From assembly GCF_042684265.1 (NCBI RefSeq), contig NZ_JBHULB010000013.1:1-64000 (forward strand): DNA of 64,000 nt, in the 5' to 3' direction. A program made the translations under genes and the position numbers. The notes under the pieces were generated by a model. That model was not told where the DNA came from. It saw nothing but the letters and a program-made list of their open reading frames with translations, and ran no database searches. The DNA comes from Croceitalea marina. GTDB taxonomy: Bacteria > Bacteroidota > Bacteroidia > Flavobacteriales > Flavobacteriaceae. This document shows, piece by piece, positions 22,091-31,084 of the stretch. Within the stretch, counting starts at the first letter, position 1, and each line of letters begins with the position of its first letter.

Positions 22091-22756
22091 ATGAATTCAC
22101 AAGCAATTCCTTCCTATAAAGAAGGTTCAAAAGAATTAAAGGAAAAACTATCGCATACGCTTTCAGCAAATGCGTTCGAGGTCTTTAATTCAGATGCGGA
22201 AAGAATCGGTAAGGAATATACATCTGTGTTAAAACTCAAGGTTGGGGATAAGGCACCAAATTTTAAGCTTGTCAACACAGACGATGAATATGTCAACCTC
22301 TATGAGGTTTTAGAAGCAAAAAGAGTAGTACTTACCTTTTTCAGAGGTACGTGGTGCCCTTATTGTAATTTAATCTTAAGCCAGTATCAGGCGGTGCTTC
22401 CTGAAATAGAGAAAGCAGGGGCCACAGTACTTGCTATCTCCCCACAAACACCGGATGCCTCTTTAGAGACAAAAGAAAAAAATGGGCTGGAGTTTGAAAT
22501 ATTGAGCGATAATGGAAATATAGTTTCCAAAGAGTTTACCGCAATTCATAAAAATCCCGAAGAATCACTACATAAAATGACCGAATTGGGATACGACTAT
22601 GATTGTTACAACTGTGATGAAAAAAGTGAAATTCCGGTTCCCGCCACATTTATTATTGAACAAGATGCAACGATTTCCTTCGCAAAAACAGAAGGTGGAG
22701 ATTATAGAAATCGTGTCGAACCTAGTGATATCATCAATGCTTTAAATAGAAAATAA
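22091..22756 (+). CDS. Peroxiredoxin-like (AhpC/TSA) protein
   Basis: A 221-residue thioredoxin-fold protein. An N-terminal helical extension is followed by the AhpC/TSA domain: VGDKAPNFKLVNTDD, then FFRGTWCPYCNLILSQY near residue 86 with the C-P-Y-C pair, and AGATVLAISPQTPD. The peroxidatic Cys is in the W-C-P-Y-C motif. It probably reduces peroxides in the cytoplasm, as no signal peptide is present. The reading extends to a TTG at 22082; the ATG at 22091 is preferred. The FNR-type boxes upstream suggest control by the neighbouring regulator. Confidence 0.85.
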   Translation: MNSQAIPSYKEGSKELKEKLSHTLSANAFEVFNSDAERIGKEYTSVLKLKVGDKAPNFKLVNTDDEYVNLYEVLEAKRVVLTFFRGTWCPYCNLILSQYQAVLPEIEKAGATVLAISPQTPDASLETKEKNGLEFEILSDNGNIVSKEFTAIHKNPEESLHKMTELGYDYDCYNCDEKSEIPVPATFIIEQDATISFAKTEGGDYRNRVEPSDIINALNRK

Positions 22757-22836
22757 CAATCTCATCACCTATTAAATTCAATTTTTTTAATCACAACAAC
22801 AGTAAAAACAAAGTAAAACACAGTAATCAAGTTATC

Positions 22837-23622
22837 ATGAAAAAAGTAATTTTTAAAATCTTACCCTTCGTACTCATCACATTTACCATTTCTGCGCAAG
22901 CACAGGAAGCAAAAGAACTAATTGTCAAAGTGGTAGAAGCCAATGGTGGAAAAAAAGCCTTGCGCAAATTAAAGGATGTATCCTTTGACTATATCTTCAA
23001 AGTTAAAGACAACAACATTGAAGACATTTCTAAAGAACGATACATCTTTAATGGTGAGGTTTCTTATGCAGATTATACCAAAAGACAGGTTTACGCCATA
23101 CCTCAGATGCCTGGCGAAACATACACACAGTTCTTTAACGGTACAAGTTCAATCTCTAAAATAGACGGAAAAACGATTACCGAGCAACAACCGGCCTTCA
23201 TTGGTCATATTCTTAGAAAAACAAACTATTACTGGTTCACCATGATGTTCAAATTGGCTGATCCAGGTGTAAATCATAAAATGTTACCCTCAAGAGAAGT
23301 AGACGGTGTGACGTACAAAGTCGTTGAGATGACCTTCGGTGATAATATAGGGGAATCAAGTAAGGATAAGTACATCCTGTACATCAATCCAGAAACATAT
23401 TTGGTAGATCAATTTCTATATAACGCAACGGGATTCGGTGTTACGGAGCCAAGTATTATGAAAGTGAAGTACGAGAAAGTAGATGGCATCTATTTATCTA
23501 CCTACCGTAAATACGCCCCAGCGGACTGGGATGGCAATAAGCTAGAAGGACCATGGACAGAGCAGTACACCAAGAATGTGAAGTTCAATAATGGTTACAA
23601 TTTGGAGAACATTCAAAGCTAG
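22837..23622 (+). CDS. Exported protein, lipoprotein-carrier-like fold
   Basis: A 261-residue protein with a signal peptide (ends ISAQAQ). The mature part begins AKELIVKVVEANGGKKALRKLKDVSFDY, like the family of exported Bacteroidota proteins related to the LolA/LolB-type half-barrel, and continues with many strands. No Cys lipobox is present, so it is periplasmic and soluble. It is in series with the peroxiredoxin and alcohol dehydrogenase genes on the same strand. Specific function unknown. Confidence 0.65.
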   Translation: MKKVIFKILPFVLITFTISAQAQEAKELIVKVVEANGGKKALRKLKDVSFDYIFKVKDNNIEDISKERYIFNGEVSYADYTKRQVYAIPQMPGETYTQFFNGTSSISKIDGKTITEQQPAFIGHILRKTNYYWFTMMFKLADPGVNHKMLPSREVDGVTYKVVEMTFGDNIGESSKDKYILYINPETYLVDQFLYNATGFGVTEPSIMKVKYEKVDGIYLSTYRKYAPADWDGNKLEGPWTEQYTKNVKFNNGYNLENIQS

Positions 23623-23709
23623 CACACGCTTATTTAACCATATTAAAAATCTCAATAAACAGAAAATTCTAAAACGAAATTAAATTAAAAACAAAGTAAA
23701 TAATTAATT

Positions 23710-24789
23710 ATGAAAGCAGTAGTATATAAAGAAAGAGCAAAAATCGAGGTCGTAGATATTCCAAAACCTCAATTGGTAAAAGATGATGATGTCATTGTAC
23801 GCATTACCCTTGCAGGTGTTTGTGGAGCCGATTTGGAGTTCACTCAAAACGGACCTGAAATGGGCTTGTTTGAAGGCATGCGAATAGGGCATGAATTTGT
23901 TGGTATCGTTGACCAAGTAGGCAAGGATGTTCATACCTTAAAAGTTGAAGATCGGGTCATAGCTTCCGCTATGTTTGTTGACGGAGATTGCTACTATTGT
24001 AAACGCGATTTACCTAGCGCCTGTGACCATGGTGGACTTTTTGGAACACCACTTTTCGCTCAACATGGTGGTGATGATATCCAAGGTGGACAAGCAGAAT
24101 TCATACGGGTCCCTTATGGAAATTCCTCCCTGTTTAAACTTCCAGAAGGCTTAACCGGCGATGAGCATGATACCAAAGTTCTTCCTCTAGGAGATAACTT
24201 CGCTACAGGTTACCATGGCGCATTAAATGCAAATATCAAAACAGGAGAAACGGTAGTAGTAATAGGTGATGGTGCTGTAGGCCTTAGCGCAGTAATGGCC
24301 GCAACATTATTTGGCCCTTCTACCATTATTCTCGTAGGACGTCATGATAGCCGATTGGAATTGGCGAAAACTATTGGAGCAACGCATGTTGTAAATTCTA
24401 AAAATGAAGATCCTGTTGCCTTTGTGAAATCACTGACGGAAGGAAGAGGCGCAAATTCAATTATCGATTCTGTTGGTAATAAAACGGCAATTGCTCAAGG
24501 TATGGAAATGACCCAGGCCGGAGCCTCGATAAGTGTACTAGGTTTTGGTCACCTTTATGAGACAGTAGAGCAACCTTATTCATCAGCTTTGTTTAGAAAC
24601 ATAACGATTCATACAGGGGTTGTAAACGTAGCCGCGTACATGAAAAAATTACTTCCTATAGTGGAAAGAGGGGTTATTGACCCAAGTAAGATCTTTACGG
24701 ACATCTTACCGCTATCAGAGGCGGAGAAAGGATATGATTTGATGCGTGACCGTTCATCGGGAACGCTTAAAGTGGCTTTACGTCCATAA
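23710..24789 (+). CDS. Zinc-dependent alcohol dehydrogenase family protein
   Basis: A 359-residue medium-chain dehydrogenase. Catalytic zinc ligands are Cys in GVCGAD (about 39) and the His-Glu pair in GHEFVG. The structural-zinc loop is D-G-D-C-Y-Y-C-K-R-D-L-P-S-A-C, in which the first of the usual four Cys is Asp, as in some glucose dehydrogenase relatives. The NAD(P) loop V-I-G-D-G-A-V-G-L lies near residue 182, and R-H-D-S-R after it hints at NADP preference. The substrate is unknown. It lies in the cluster headed by the Crp/Fnr regulator. Confidence 0.85.
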   Translation: MKAVVYKERAKIEVVDIPKPQLVKDDDVIVRITLAGVCGADLEFTQNGPEMGLFEGMRIGHEFVGIVDQVGKDVHTLKVEDRVIASAMFVDGDCYYCKRDLPSACDHGGLFGTPLFAQHGGDDIQGGQAEFIRVPYGNSSLFKLPEGLTGDEHDTKVLPLGDNFATGYHGALNANIKTGETVVVIGDGAVGLSAVMAATLFGPSTIILVGRHDSRLELAKTIGATHVVNSKNEDPVAFVKSLTEGRGANSIIDSVGNKTAIAQGMEMTQAGASISVLGFGHLYETVEQPYSSALFRNITIHTGVVNVAAYMKKLLPIVERGVIDPSKIFTDILPLSEAEKGYDLMRDRSSGTLKVALRP

Positions 24790-24803
24790 CATCTTTTAAA
24801 GTT

Positions 24804-24846
24804 GATGTGTCGAAAAAGGTTTCTAGAAAGTCTTTTTTGACACATC
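24804..24846 (+). terminator. Strong hairpin after the dehydrogenase gene
   Basis: GATGTGTC (24804-24811) pairs with GACACATC (24839-24846), extended by GAAAAAG against CTTTTTT. It may terminate or attenuate transcription before the next gene. The T-run lies inside the stem rather than after it, so its efficiency is uncertain. Confidence 0.5.
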
Positions 24847-24879
24847 ATTCAACTCCATAATATAAAGCGCATTACGAAT

Positions 24880-25353
24880 ATGAGAAGATTATTTTTAGTT
24901 GTTTTTACGGGAATTTTATTGGCCTCCTGTGCAAATGAGCAAACAATAGTAGATAGAAAACAGGAAGAAGCCAATTTAATGGAAACCAGTCGTGAATGGT
25001 CACAATCATTTTCTACGGATGAATATTTTAGTTTCATCGGTGAAGGTGGTATCATGATGGCTCCGGGCCAACCCCTTTTAGAAGGCCATGAAAAAATCAG
25101 AAACGTGTTACAAGAATTTCAATCACTACCCGGTTTTAAAGTCACTTGGGAACCTCAACAAGCACTCGTATCTAAGAGCGGAGATTTAGGTTACACCATA
25201 GACAAAATGTTAATGAATTTTGACGATGAAAATGGCGTCACGGTAAATCAATTTCAAAAAGTCGTTTCTATTTGGAAGAAGAACGAAAAAGGCGAATGGA
25301 AAATGGTCGTAGACATTTGGAATGCTGACCCTACCCTAACATCGATCAATTAA
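24880..25353 (+). CDS. DUF4440-type SnoaL-like lipoprotein
   Basis: A 157-residue lipoprotein. The signal peptide ends LLASC, with acylated Cys at 17. The mature part is an NTF2-like cone (DUF4440 type): RKQEEANLMETSREWSQSFSTDEYFSFIGEGGIMMAPGQP..., GHEKIRNVLQEF, and a C-terminal WKKNEKGEWKMVVDIWN. NTF2-like proteins bind small hydrophobic ligands or act as isomerase-like enzymes; no residue set here decides. It is one of several small exported proteins in this cluster. Confidence 0.75.
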   Translation: MRRLFLVVFTGILLASCANEQTIVDRKQEEANLMETSREWSQSFSTDEYFSFIGEGGIMMAPGQPLLEGHEKIRNVLQEFQSLPGFKVTWEPQQALVSKSGDLGYTIDKMLMNFDDENGVTVNQFQKVVSIWKKNEKGEWKMVVDIWNADPTLTSIN

Positions 25354-25365
25354 TAATTTTTCAGT

Positions 25366-26478
25366 ATGAAAAAGCAGATAATGCCCTTTCTAACACTGAC
25401 CATTTTTCTAACACTTTTTACCATGTCAAACTTAGGAGCTCAAATCACTACACCGGCTAAAAGCCCAGAAGCGGAGGTTAGTCAGCGTGTCGGTATTACC
25501 GATATTACCATTCATTATAACCGACCTTTTGTGAAAGGTAGAAAAATCTGGGGCGGTTTAGTGCCTTACGGATTTAACTATTTAGGTTTTGGAACTTCTA
25601 AAGCTGCACCATGGAGGGCGGGCTCGGATTATAATACTACGATTAGTTTCACGCATGAAGTTAGTATTCAAGGCAACAAATTTCCTGCTGGTAAATATGC
25701 CTTGTTCATGGCACCTGAGGAAAATGGTGAAGTCACTATAATTTTGTCTTCCAATACAACGTCTTGGGGCTCATACTTTTATGATGAAAAAGAAGATATA
25801 CTCCGTTTTAAAGTTACTTCGAAAGATAAAAGCACTTCAACCGAACTATTAACCTATAGTTTTGATACGGTTAAACCAACAAGCGCGACTGCTTCTTTGC
25901 ATTGGGGTACCAAAGAGATTCCCTTTACCATTGATGTTGCGGTTGATGAAATTGTAATGAAAGGTATTCGGAATGATTTGAGGAATCCGAAAGGATTTCA
26001 ACAATCTACTTGGGATGCTGCCGCAAACTATGCTTTTAGTATTGGTCAATTAGAGCAAGCTTTGGAATGGGTAAATGCATCTATAGAGGGGAACTTTTTT
26101 AGTAAAGAAACCTTTAGCAATCTTTCCTTGAAATCTCGAATATTAGAAAAACAAGGCAACACTACCGAAGCAAATGAAATATTACAAAAATCATTGCCTT
26201 TGGGAAGTCCTGATGAATTGTACAGATTAGGCATAGGTTTAATTACAGATGGGCAATTGGATAAAGCCCTTGAAATCATGCAAGCCAATGTCAAATACAA
26301 CAAAGGCGCTTTCCCCAGCCATTATGGTTTGGCTAGGGTGTATTCTGCTAAAAAAGATTTTAAAAATGCCCTAAAAGCTTTGGAAAAAACAGGTAACGAT
26401 ACGCCAGAACATTTTAAACCAAGATTTAAACAGTATAAGGAACGATTACAAAAAAAAGAAGATTTTAATTCGAAATAG
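25366..26478 (+). CDS. Exported DUF2911 protein with TPR-like C-terminus
   Basis: A 370-residue protein with a signal peptide (ends NLGAQ). Residues ~30-185 match the DUF2911 pattern of Bacteroidota (SQRVGITDITIHYNRP, KGRKIWGGLVPYG, WRAGSDYNTTISF, FPAGKYALFM). Residues ~215-365 are helical repeats of TPR type (AANYAFSIGQLEQALEWVNASI, HYGLARVYSAKKDFKNALKALEK). It starts 12 bp after the previous stop. The function of DUF2911 is unknown; the TPR part suggests protein contacts. Confidence 0.8.
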   Translation: MKKQIMPFLTLTIFLTLFTMSNLGAQITTPAKSPEAEVSQRVGITDITIHYNRPFVKGRKIWGGLVPYGFNYLGFGTSKAAPWRAGSDYNTTISFTHEVSIQGNKFPAGKYALFMAPEENGEVTIILSSNTTSWGSYFYDEKEDILRFKVTSKDKSTSTELLTYSFDTVKPTSATASLHWGTKEIPFTIDVAVDEIVMKGIRNDLRNPKGFQQSTWDAAANYAFSIGQLEQALEWVNASIEGNFFSKETFSNLSLKSRILEKQGNTTEANEILQKSLPLGSPDELYRLGIGLITDGQLDKALEIMQANVKYNKGAFPSHYGLARVYSAKKDFKNALKALEKTGNDTPEHFKPRFKQYKERLQKKEDFNSK

Positions 26479-26550
26479 TATGTGGTCTTTCGCTTTAAAT
26501 CAGAGGCTAACTTTAATAAAAATCAAGTAACAATAAAAATTAAAACAGAC

Positions 26551-26982
26551 ATGAAAAGAATTCTATTAACATTAATGACAATAATTACTATGACAAATAC
26601 AACAGAAGTAAATGCACAACAAACAGATGTGCTGCGCATTGAGACAACATTGAATTACTATCTAACAGGATTGGTAAACAATGATGCCGAAACCTTAACA
26701 AAAGCCTTTCACCCTACCGCAACAATGAAGTGGATTGGTGAAAAATACACGGAAGTTAATGCTATTGAAGGATTAACTGAAGGCATGGATGGAACTCCGT
26801 ACAAAGAAAAGATAAAAACAAGAGTTGTTTCCATAAGCATTGCAGGAGATGCTGCAAGCGCTCAGTTAGAGATTCAATTTCCCACTTTCACTTATATCGA
26901 TTTTATGCACGTATTAAAGATAGAAGGTGAATGGAAAATAGTTAGTAAAATATTCCACACTAGACAAGACTCTAAGTTATAG
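26551..26982 (+). CDS. Exported lumazine-binding-like NTF2 protein
   Basis: A 143-residue protein with a signal peptide (ends VNAQQ). The domain ETTLNYYLTGLVNNDAETLTKAFHPTATMKWIG... matches the putative lumazine-binding/SnoaL-like NTF2 group. The frame is open from 26482, but MKRILLTLMTII at 26551 is the obvious signal-peptide start. It is the last gene of the cluster before a terminator. It is related in fold to the lipoprotein at 24880, hinting at a shared role in ligand handling. Confidence 0.75.
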   Translation: MKRILLTLMTIITMTNTTEVNAQQTDVLRIETTLNYYLTGLVNNDAETLTKAFHPTATMKWIGEKYTEVNAIEGLTEGMDGTPYKEKIKTRVVSISIAGDAASAQLEIQFPTFTYIDFMHVLKIEGEWKIVSKIFHTRQDSKL

Positions 26983-27013
26983 AATGCTTCTAAAAAGAGC
27001 TTTAATCTTAAAA

Positions 27014-27053
27014 AAGGTAGGTTCATTTACAACTGTTTTTGAACCTATCTTTT
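27014..27053 (+). terminator. Intrinsic terminator
   Basis: GGTAGGTTCA (27016-27025) pairs with TGAACCTATC (27040-27049) apart from a minor wobble, followed by TTTT. It ends the gene series 24880-26982. Confidence 0.75.
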
Positions 27054-27102
27054 ATGGGTACAGCACGGCTTTACACCACCGATTATTCTTGTGATATAAA
27101 AC

Positions 27103-27139
27103 TTGATGTACATCAAGTTTTCTTTTTGATGGAGGTCAA
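27103..27139. promoter_or_regulatory. Paired FNR-type boxes upstream of the ZIP gene
   Basis: TTGATGTACATCAA (27103-27116) is perfect, and TTGATGGAGGTCAA (27126-27139) has one mismatch to TTGAT-N4-ATCAA. The start-to-start distance is 23 bp, the same as at 21914/21937. The following 60 bp also resemble the first promoter, including a shared CGCAACTTTGT segment. Confidence 0.7.
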
Positions 27140-27254
27140 GCTTTTTTCTTAGCACAGGTCATATTAATCCCTTCACATTTAACGCAACTTTGTAATGTCA
27201 ATATAAACCAAATAAGCGTCTAAACAATTAATTGAAATTCTTGAAAATATCGCT

Positions 27255-27929
27255 ATGAATAAGTATCTACTTCCTGTAATTGCCATTGTTATTGGAGTCA
27301 CCATTGCCTTTGTAACCAAAAATCAAAAATCAATAGGCACCAAACTTCTATTATCATTCAGCGGTGCTTTTTTATTGGCATTAACTGTTTTTGATCTATT
27401 ACCAGAGGTATATCATCATTTAGAGCCTAGACAAACCGGACTTTTTATCATGTGTGGTGTTTTATTACAAATTGTTTTGGAGTTTTTCTCAAAAGGTGCA
27501 GAGCATGGTCACGACAATACACATGAGAAAGACAAAAGGTTTCCATGGGTTTTATTTATAAGCCTCTGTATTCATAGTTTTTTAGAAGGCTTTCCTATTC
27601 ATGAACACAATGATATGGTCTATGGTGTATTGATTCATAAAATTCCAATAGCTGCATTGATAACTACATTTTTGTTTCAATCCAGCTATAGCATAACTAA
27701 AATTATTGGTTTCTTATTAGTATTTAGTGCAATGACACCTTTGGGCACATACATATCCAATAACATGCTTTTGACAACCGAAAATATAGCGATTGTTAAT
27801 GCTCTGGTGATTGGCATCTTTTTACATATTGCCACTACTATTTTATTTGAAACCGGCGAAGGACATAAATTTAACTTATCAAAATTGGCAATGATATGTT
27901 TAGGTATTTCTATCGCTCATTTTATATAA
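27255..27929 (+). CDS. ZIP-family metal transporter
   Basis: A 224-residue integral membrane protein with about seven to eight hydrophobic segments. The ZIP signatures are present: CIHSFLEGFPI in the fourth and VLIHKIPIAALI in the fifth core helix, which form the binuclear metal site. A His-rich cytoplasmic loop (EHGHDNTHEKDK) precedes them. ZIP proteins import zinc, iron or manganese. The promoter carries paired FNR-type boxes, so it is probably in the regulon of the Crp/Fnr protein at 21335. Confidence 0.85.
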   Translation: MNKYLLPVIAIVIGVTIAFVTKNQKSIGTKLLLSFSGAFLLALTVFDLLPEVYHHLEPRQTGLFIMCGVLLQIVLEFFSKGAEHGHDNTHEKDKRFPWVLFISLCIHSFLEGFPIHEHNDMVYGVLIHKIPIAALITTFLFQSSYSITKIIGFLLVFSAMTPLGTYISNNMLLTTENIAIVNALVIGIFLHIATTILFETGEGHKFNLSKLAMICLGISIAHFI

Positions 27930-28091
27930 TCAAGAAGGGGTCATCTGCGAGCACAGGTTAATCATTTCATGCATAAAAAGCATTATTATGTACTAAAGAA
28001 AAAAAGTATGCTACATTTTTAACGACTATTACATCATTCAGAACATTTGTTGAGTAGTTCTTATTATTAACTTTGAAAGAAACTGCTCTAA

Positions 28092-29267
28092 ATGAAACAT
28101 CTATTCGCATTTTATTTTTTAATCGCCCTTATATTTTCTTGTAACTCAAATTCCAGTAGTATTACAATTATACCAGAAGACGATTCGAATACTGAAGAAC
28201 CGGTAGGTGAAAATCCTGATACGGGTAGTGGTTCAGCAAGTGAATTTGATAATGGGGTTATAAGAAATCTTTCACCTTCAGAGATAGTTTCTGAAATGAA
28301 AATAGGTTGGAATCTCGGGAATAGTTTAGATGCAGAAGGTCCTGACGAGACTTTCTGGGGCAATCCGGCAACCACTCAAGCAATGATCAAGGCAGTGTCA
28401 GATAGAGGTTTTAATACCTTAAGGGTTCCGGTCACATGGCGTTTTCATCAAGGTTCCGCTCCGAACTATTTAGTTGAAGAAGATTGGTTAGATCGAGTTG
28501 AAGAAGTAGTAAACTATGGCAGGGCCAATAATATGTATGTTATTATCAATATACACCACGATGACCCATGGATAATACCTACTGCAGCCATGACAAATGA
28601 AGTAAGCGATAGGCTCGTCAAGTTATGGACTCAAATTGCGAATAGATTCAAAAATTATAGCGATTATGTAATCTTTGAAACCTTAAATGAACCAAGACAT
28701 GAAGGCACACCTGAAGAATGGAGCGGTGGCACAGCTGAAGGTAGAGAAGCCGTAAATCAGTATCACCAAGTAAGTTTAGATGCTATTCGAGCGACGGGGG
28801 GCAATAATAATTTGAGACAAATTATGATCTCGACCTACGCGGCAAGTACTTTACCATTAACAATGAACGCTTTACAGATTCCGAATGACGATCCAAATAC
28901 AATTGTATCACTTCATTCATATTTTCCCTTTCCGTTTACCCTTGAAGGCACTGACCAGACCTGGGGTACAGATGACGACAAGGCCCAACTAACAGCAGAA
29001 ATGGACCGAATTAAAACAAAGTTTATAGATAATGGAAAAGCGGTAGTTTTAGGCGAATGGAGTTCGGGAAACCAGAATAATCTAAATGATCGTCTTGCCC
29101 ATGCTACCTTTTATGCGCAAGCTGCAGCCGAAAGAGGTTTCGCTAGTATATGGTGGGACAATGGCAATACTAGCGTATCAAACGATGGACTAGGTATATT
29201 TGACAGACGAACCCTAACGTGGCCATTTGGTGAAATAGCTGATGAGATTGTAAATGCTTACAATTGA
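28092..29267 (+). CDS. GH5-family cellulase-like lipoprotein
   Basis: A 391-residue lipoprotein. The lipobox IFSC is at residue 17, a Ser/Glu/Pro-rich linker runs to about 60, and a GH5 (beta/alpha)8 barrel follows, opening with MKIGWNLGNSLDA. RVPVTWR, INIHHD, the acid/base Glu in FETLNEP (about 200) and the nucleophile Glu in VVLGEWSS (about 323) are all present. GH5 enzymes cleave beta-1,4 glucans, mannans or related chains. It should sit on the cell surface or in the periplasm facing the substrate. It lies at the edge of the polysaccharide locus. Confidence 0.88.
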   Translation: MKHLFAFYFLIALIFSCNSNSSSITIIPEDDSNTEEPVGENPDTGSGSASEFDNGVIRNLSPSEIVSEMKIGWNLGNSLDAEGPDETFWGNPATTQAMIKAVSDRGFNTLRVPVTWRFHQGSAPNYLVEEDWLDRVEEVVNYGRANNMYVIINIHHDDPWIIPTAAMTNEVSDRLVKLWTQIANRFKNYSDYVIFETLNEPRHEGTPEEWSGGTAEGREAVNQYHQVSLDAIRATGGNNNLRQIMISTYAASTLPLTMNALQIPNDDPNTIVSLHSYFPFPFTLEGTDQTWGTDDDKAQLTAEMDRIKTKFIDNGKAVVLGEWSSGNQNNLNDRLAHATFYAQAAAERGFASIWWDNGNTSVSNDGLGIFDRRTLTWPFGEIADEIVNAYN

Positions 29268-29351
29268 GACGAGTTGCTTTTAGTTCAGTGAAATATTAGT
29301 AAAACTTCCCGCACCCAAAACAATTTTTATACTTAGCCAACATCGCACTTC

Positions 29352-29621
29352 ATGATTTTTAAACTTAAAAACAAAAATGGCCTTAGTGCTACTTTCACTG
29401 ACTATGGGCAACGTCTAATGGCTCTCAACCTTCCCGATAAAAATGGAAAAATAGATAATGCTGTTTTGGGATATAAAGACCCAAAAGACTATTTAAAAAA
29501 AGAACCTAACTATTACGGAGCTTTCTTAGGCAGGTATTGTAATCGAATCGCTGATGCCCAGTTCAAGATAGAAGTTAAGATAATAAAGCTTACTAAAAAT
29601 TCTAATTATAAAAATTTATAA
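29352..29621 (+). pseudogene. galM (aldose 1-epimerase) remnant
   Basis: The 89-residue frame matches only the beginning of aldose 1-epimerase: the LSATFTDYGQRLMALNLPDKNGK strands, NAVLGYKDPKDYL, and YYGAFLGRYCNRIADAQF. Intact enzymes are about 340 residues and carry catalytic His and Glu later in the chain. Here the sequence turns to Lys/Asn-rich filler and stops, 14 bp before the end of the opposite-strand FGE gene. It is a decayed gene fragment, probably left by a deletion. Confidence 0.75.
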
Positions 29622-29634
29622 GAAAGCAAAGAGA

Positions 29635-30723
29635 CTATTTGCCATCCCAAACTGTGCGAAAACCGATATGCTCGGCAGATGAATCAAGTGTTGTAGCCAT
29701 TCTTGCCGAAATACGATAACTAGAGCAATAAGACGCGTTACATAAAAAAGAACCTCCCTTTATCACTTTCTCTTTTGCATATGGGTTATTAGGGTTATGC
29801 GGCGAAAGCGCTCCTTGAGGATTGACTATGGGAATAGCGCTCTCAGCTAATTCTCTATAATACCCGGTATTATACCAATCGTTGGTCCATTCCCACACAT
29901 TACCGGCCATATCATATAAACCATTTGCATTTGGAGGGTACGAACCTACCGGGGCTGTACGGGTATAATTGTCTTCATTTGTATTGTTATAAGGAAAAGT
30001 TCCCGTCCACGTATTGGCTTTAGAGACCAATTCGGCAGATGAATTACCCCAGTAATAGATTTTATCTACAGCTCCGGCTCTTGCCGCCAATTCCCATTCA
30101 GCTTCAGTAGGTAACCTTCTATTTGCCCACTTACAATAAGCCAACGCATCTTCATAGGCGATATGCACCACAGGATGATTTTCATGTCCCTCAATAGAGC
30201 TGTCCGGTCCTTGCGGATGCTTCCAATTTGCCCCAATAGTCCAGCGCCACCATTGGGTGAAATCTCCTAAATTTTGTACCGGACTATCCGTTTTCAAAAA
30301 AGTTAGGGAACCTGGTTGCAAGATAGAGTCAGCTGGCTTGAGTGTGCCAGCAGGTACTTGATTTTTCATCTCATTCCAATCAATTCCTCTTTCAGCAACA
30401 GTCTTATAACCCGTGTTTTCAACAAACTCCTCAAACTGACGGTTGGTCACTTCAGTGATATCCATAAAAAACCCATCAACGATTACCTTATGTTTTGGTT
30501 TCTCGTGATTCATGGCAAACTTATCCTGATCAACTGCACCTTGAACAAAACTTCCACCGGGCACCCAAACCATGCCCGATGGAGGTTTTATATTTTCAGG
30601 TGGAACTATTTTTACCTTGTAGACTACCTCATCTTTTGCCTCCGTTCTACTTTTTTTTTGAGCATTGTTACATGCATTAAAAAGAAATAAACCAGAGAGT
30701 AGTAATAGAAGTCTATATTTCAT
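29635..30723 (-). CDS. Formylglycine-generating enzyme-type lipoprotein
   Basis: A 362-residue SUMF1/FGE-sulfatase domain protein with lipobox FNAC. Signatures are GMVWVPGGSFVQGA, VDGFFMDITEVTNRQFEEFV, RLPTEAEWELAARAG, GNVWEWTNDWY and, near the end, GGSFLCNASYCSSYRISAR. The two Cys (about 325 and 330) match the C-x4-C active pair of true FGE, which converts the sulfatase motif Cys to formylglycine. It is thus a plausible maturase for the four Cys-type sulfatases downstream. Its predicted export would mean that maturation occurs outside the cytoplasm, which is unusual; another exported role is possible. Confidence 0.8.
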   Translation of the reverse strand: MKYRLLLLLSGLFLFNACNNAQKKSRTEAKDEVVYKVKIVPPENIKPPSGMVWVPGGSFVQGAVDQDKFAMNHEKPKHKVIVDGFFMDITEVTNRQFEEFVENTGYKTVAERGIDWNEMKNQVPAGTLKPADSILQPGSLTFLKTDSPVQNLGDFTQWWRWTIGANWKHPQGPDSSIEGHENHPVVHIAYEDALAYCKWANRRLPTEAEWELAARAGAVDKIYYWGNSSAELVSKANTWTGTFPYNNTNEDNYTRTAPVGSYPPNANGLYDMAGNVWEWTNDWYNTGYYRELAESAIPIVNPQGALSPHNPNNPYAKEKVIKGGSFLCNASYCSSYRISARMATTLDSSAEHIGFRTVWDGK

Positions 30724-31084
30724 AAAATTGATTTACTTGTTAAAATAACAGCCTAAAAAATATCAGTTCCATTCTATCCTAAAAATCGATTTTATTTAAA
30801 ATTGTAATAAAATCTAACTGTTTAATGAACTCAAAACTGGGTAGAATAATATTCCATAAAAAAAGAAAAATAGTCCAAATTCAGCAATTTCAAATGTTTT
30901 ATTCTCTTCTTAAATGAGCATTTTTTCGCATACAAACATCTAATTTGACCTTCCGAGCCCTTATAAAATGGGCTAAAACCATTTGTTCTAATCTTCAAAA
31001 GATTTGTCGCCTTTATTCGTTGCACACCCAACCTATATTTAACAAAATTTTAAACTGACTAAACAATTAATTAATGTAAAACTT
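30724..31084. promoter_or_regulatory. Upstream region of the susC operon
   Basis: 361 bp of AT-rich sequence between divergent genes. It must hold the susCD promoter and the regulator site of the hybrid two-component protein encoded downstream. TTTG-type elements of the Bacteroidota promoter class are present at several places, but none has both boxes at a convincing spacing. No gene is seen; an opposite-strand frame here looks like noise. Confidence 0.4.

Noticed and set aside
30831..31031. 66-residue ORF upstream of susC
   Set aside because: Lies on the opposite strand in a promoter region with no recognisable domain; probably noise.
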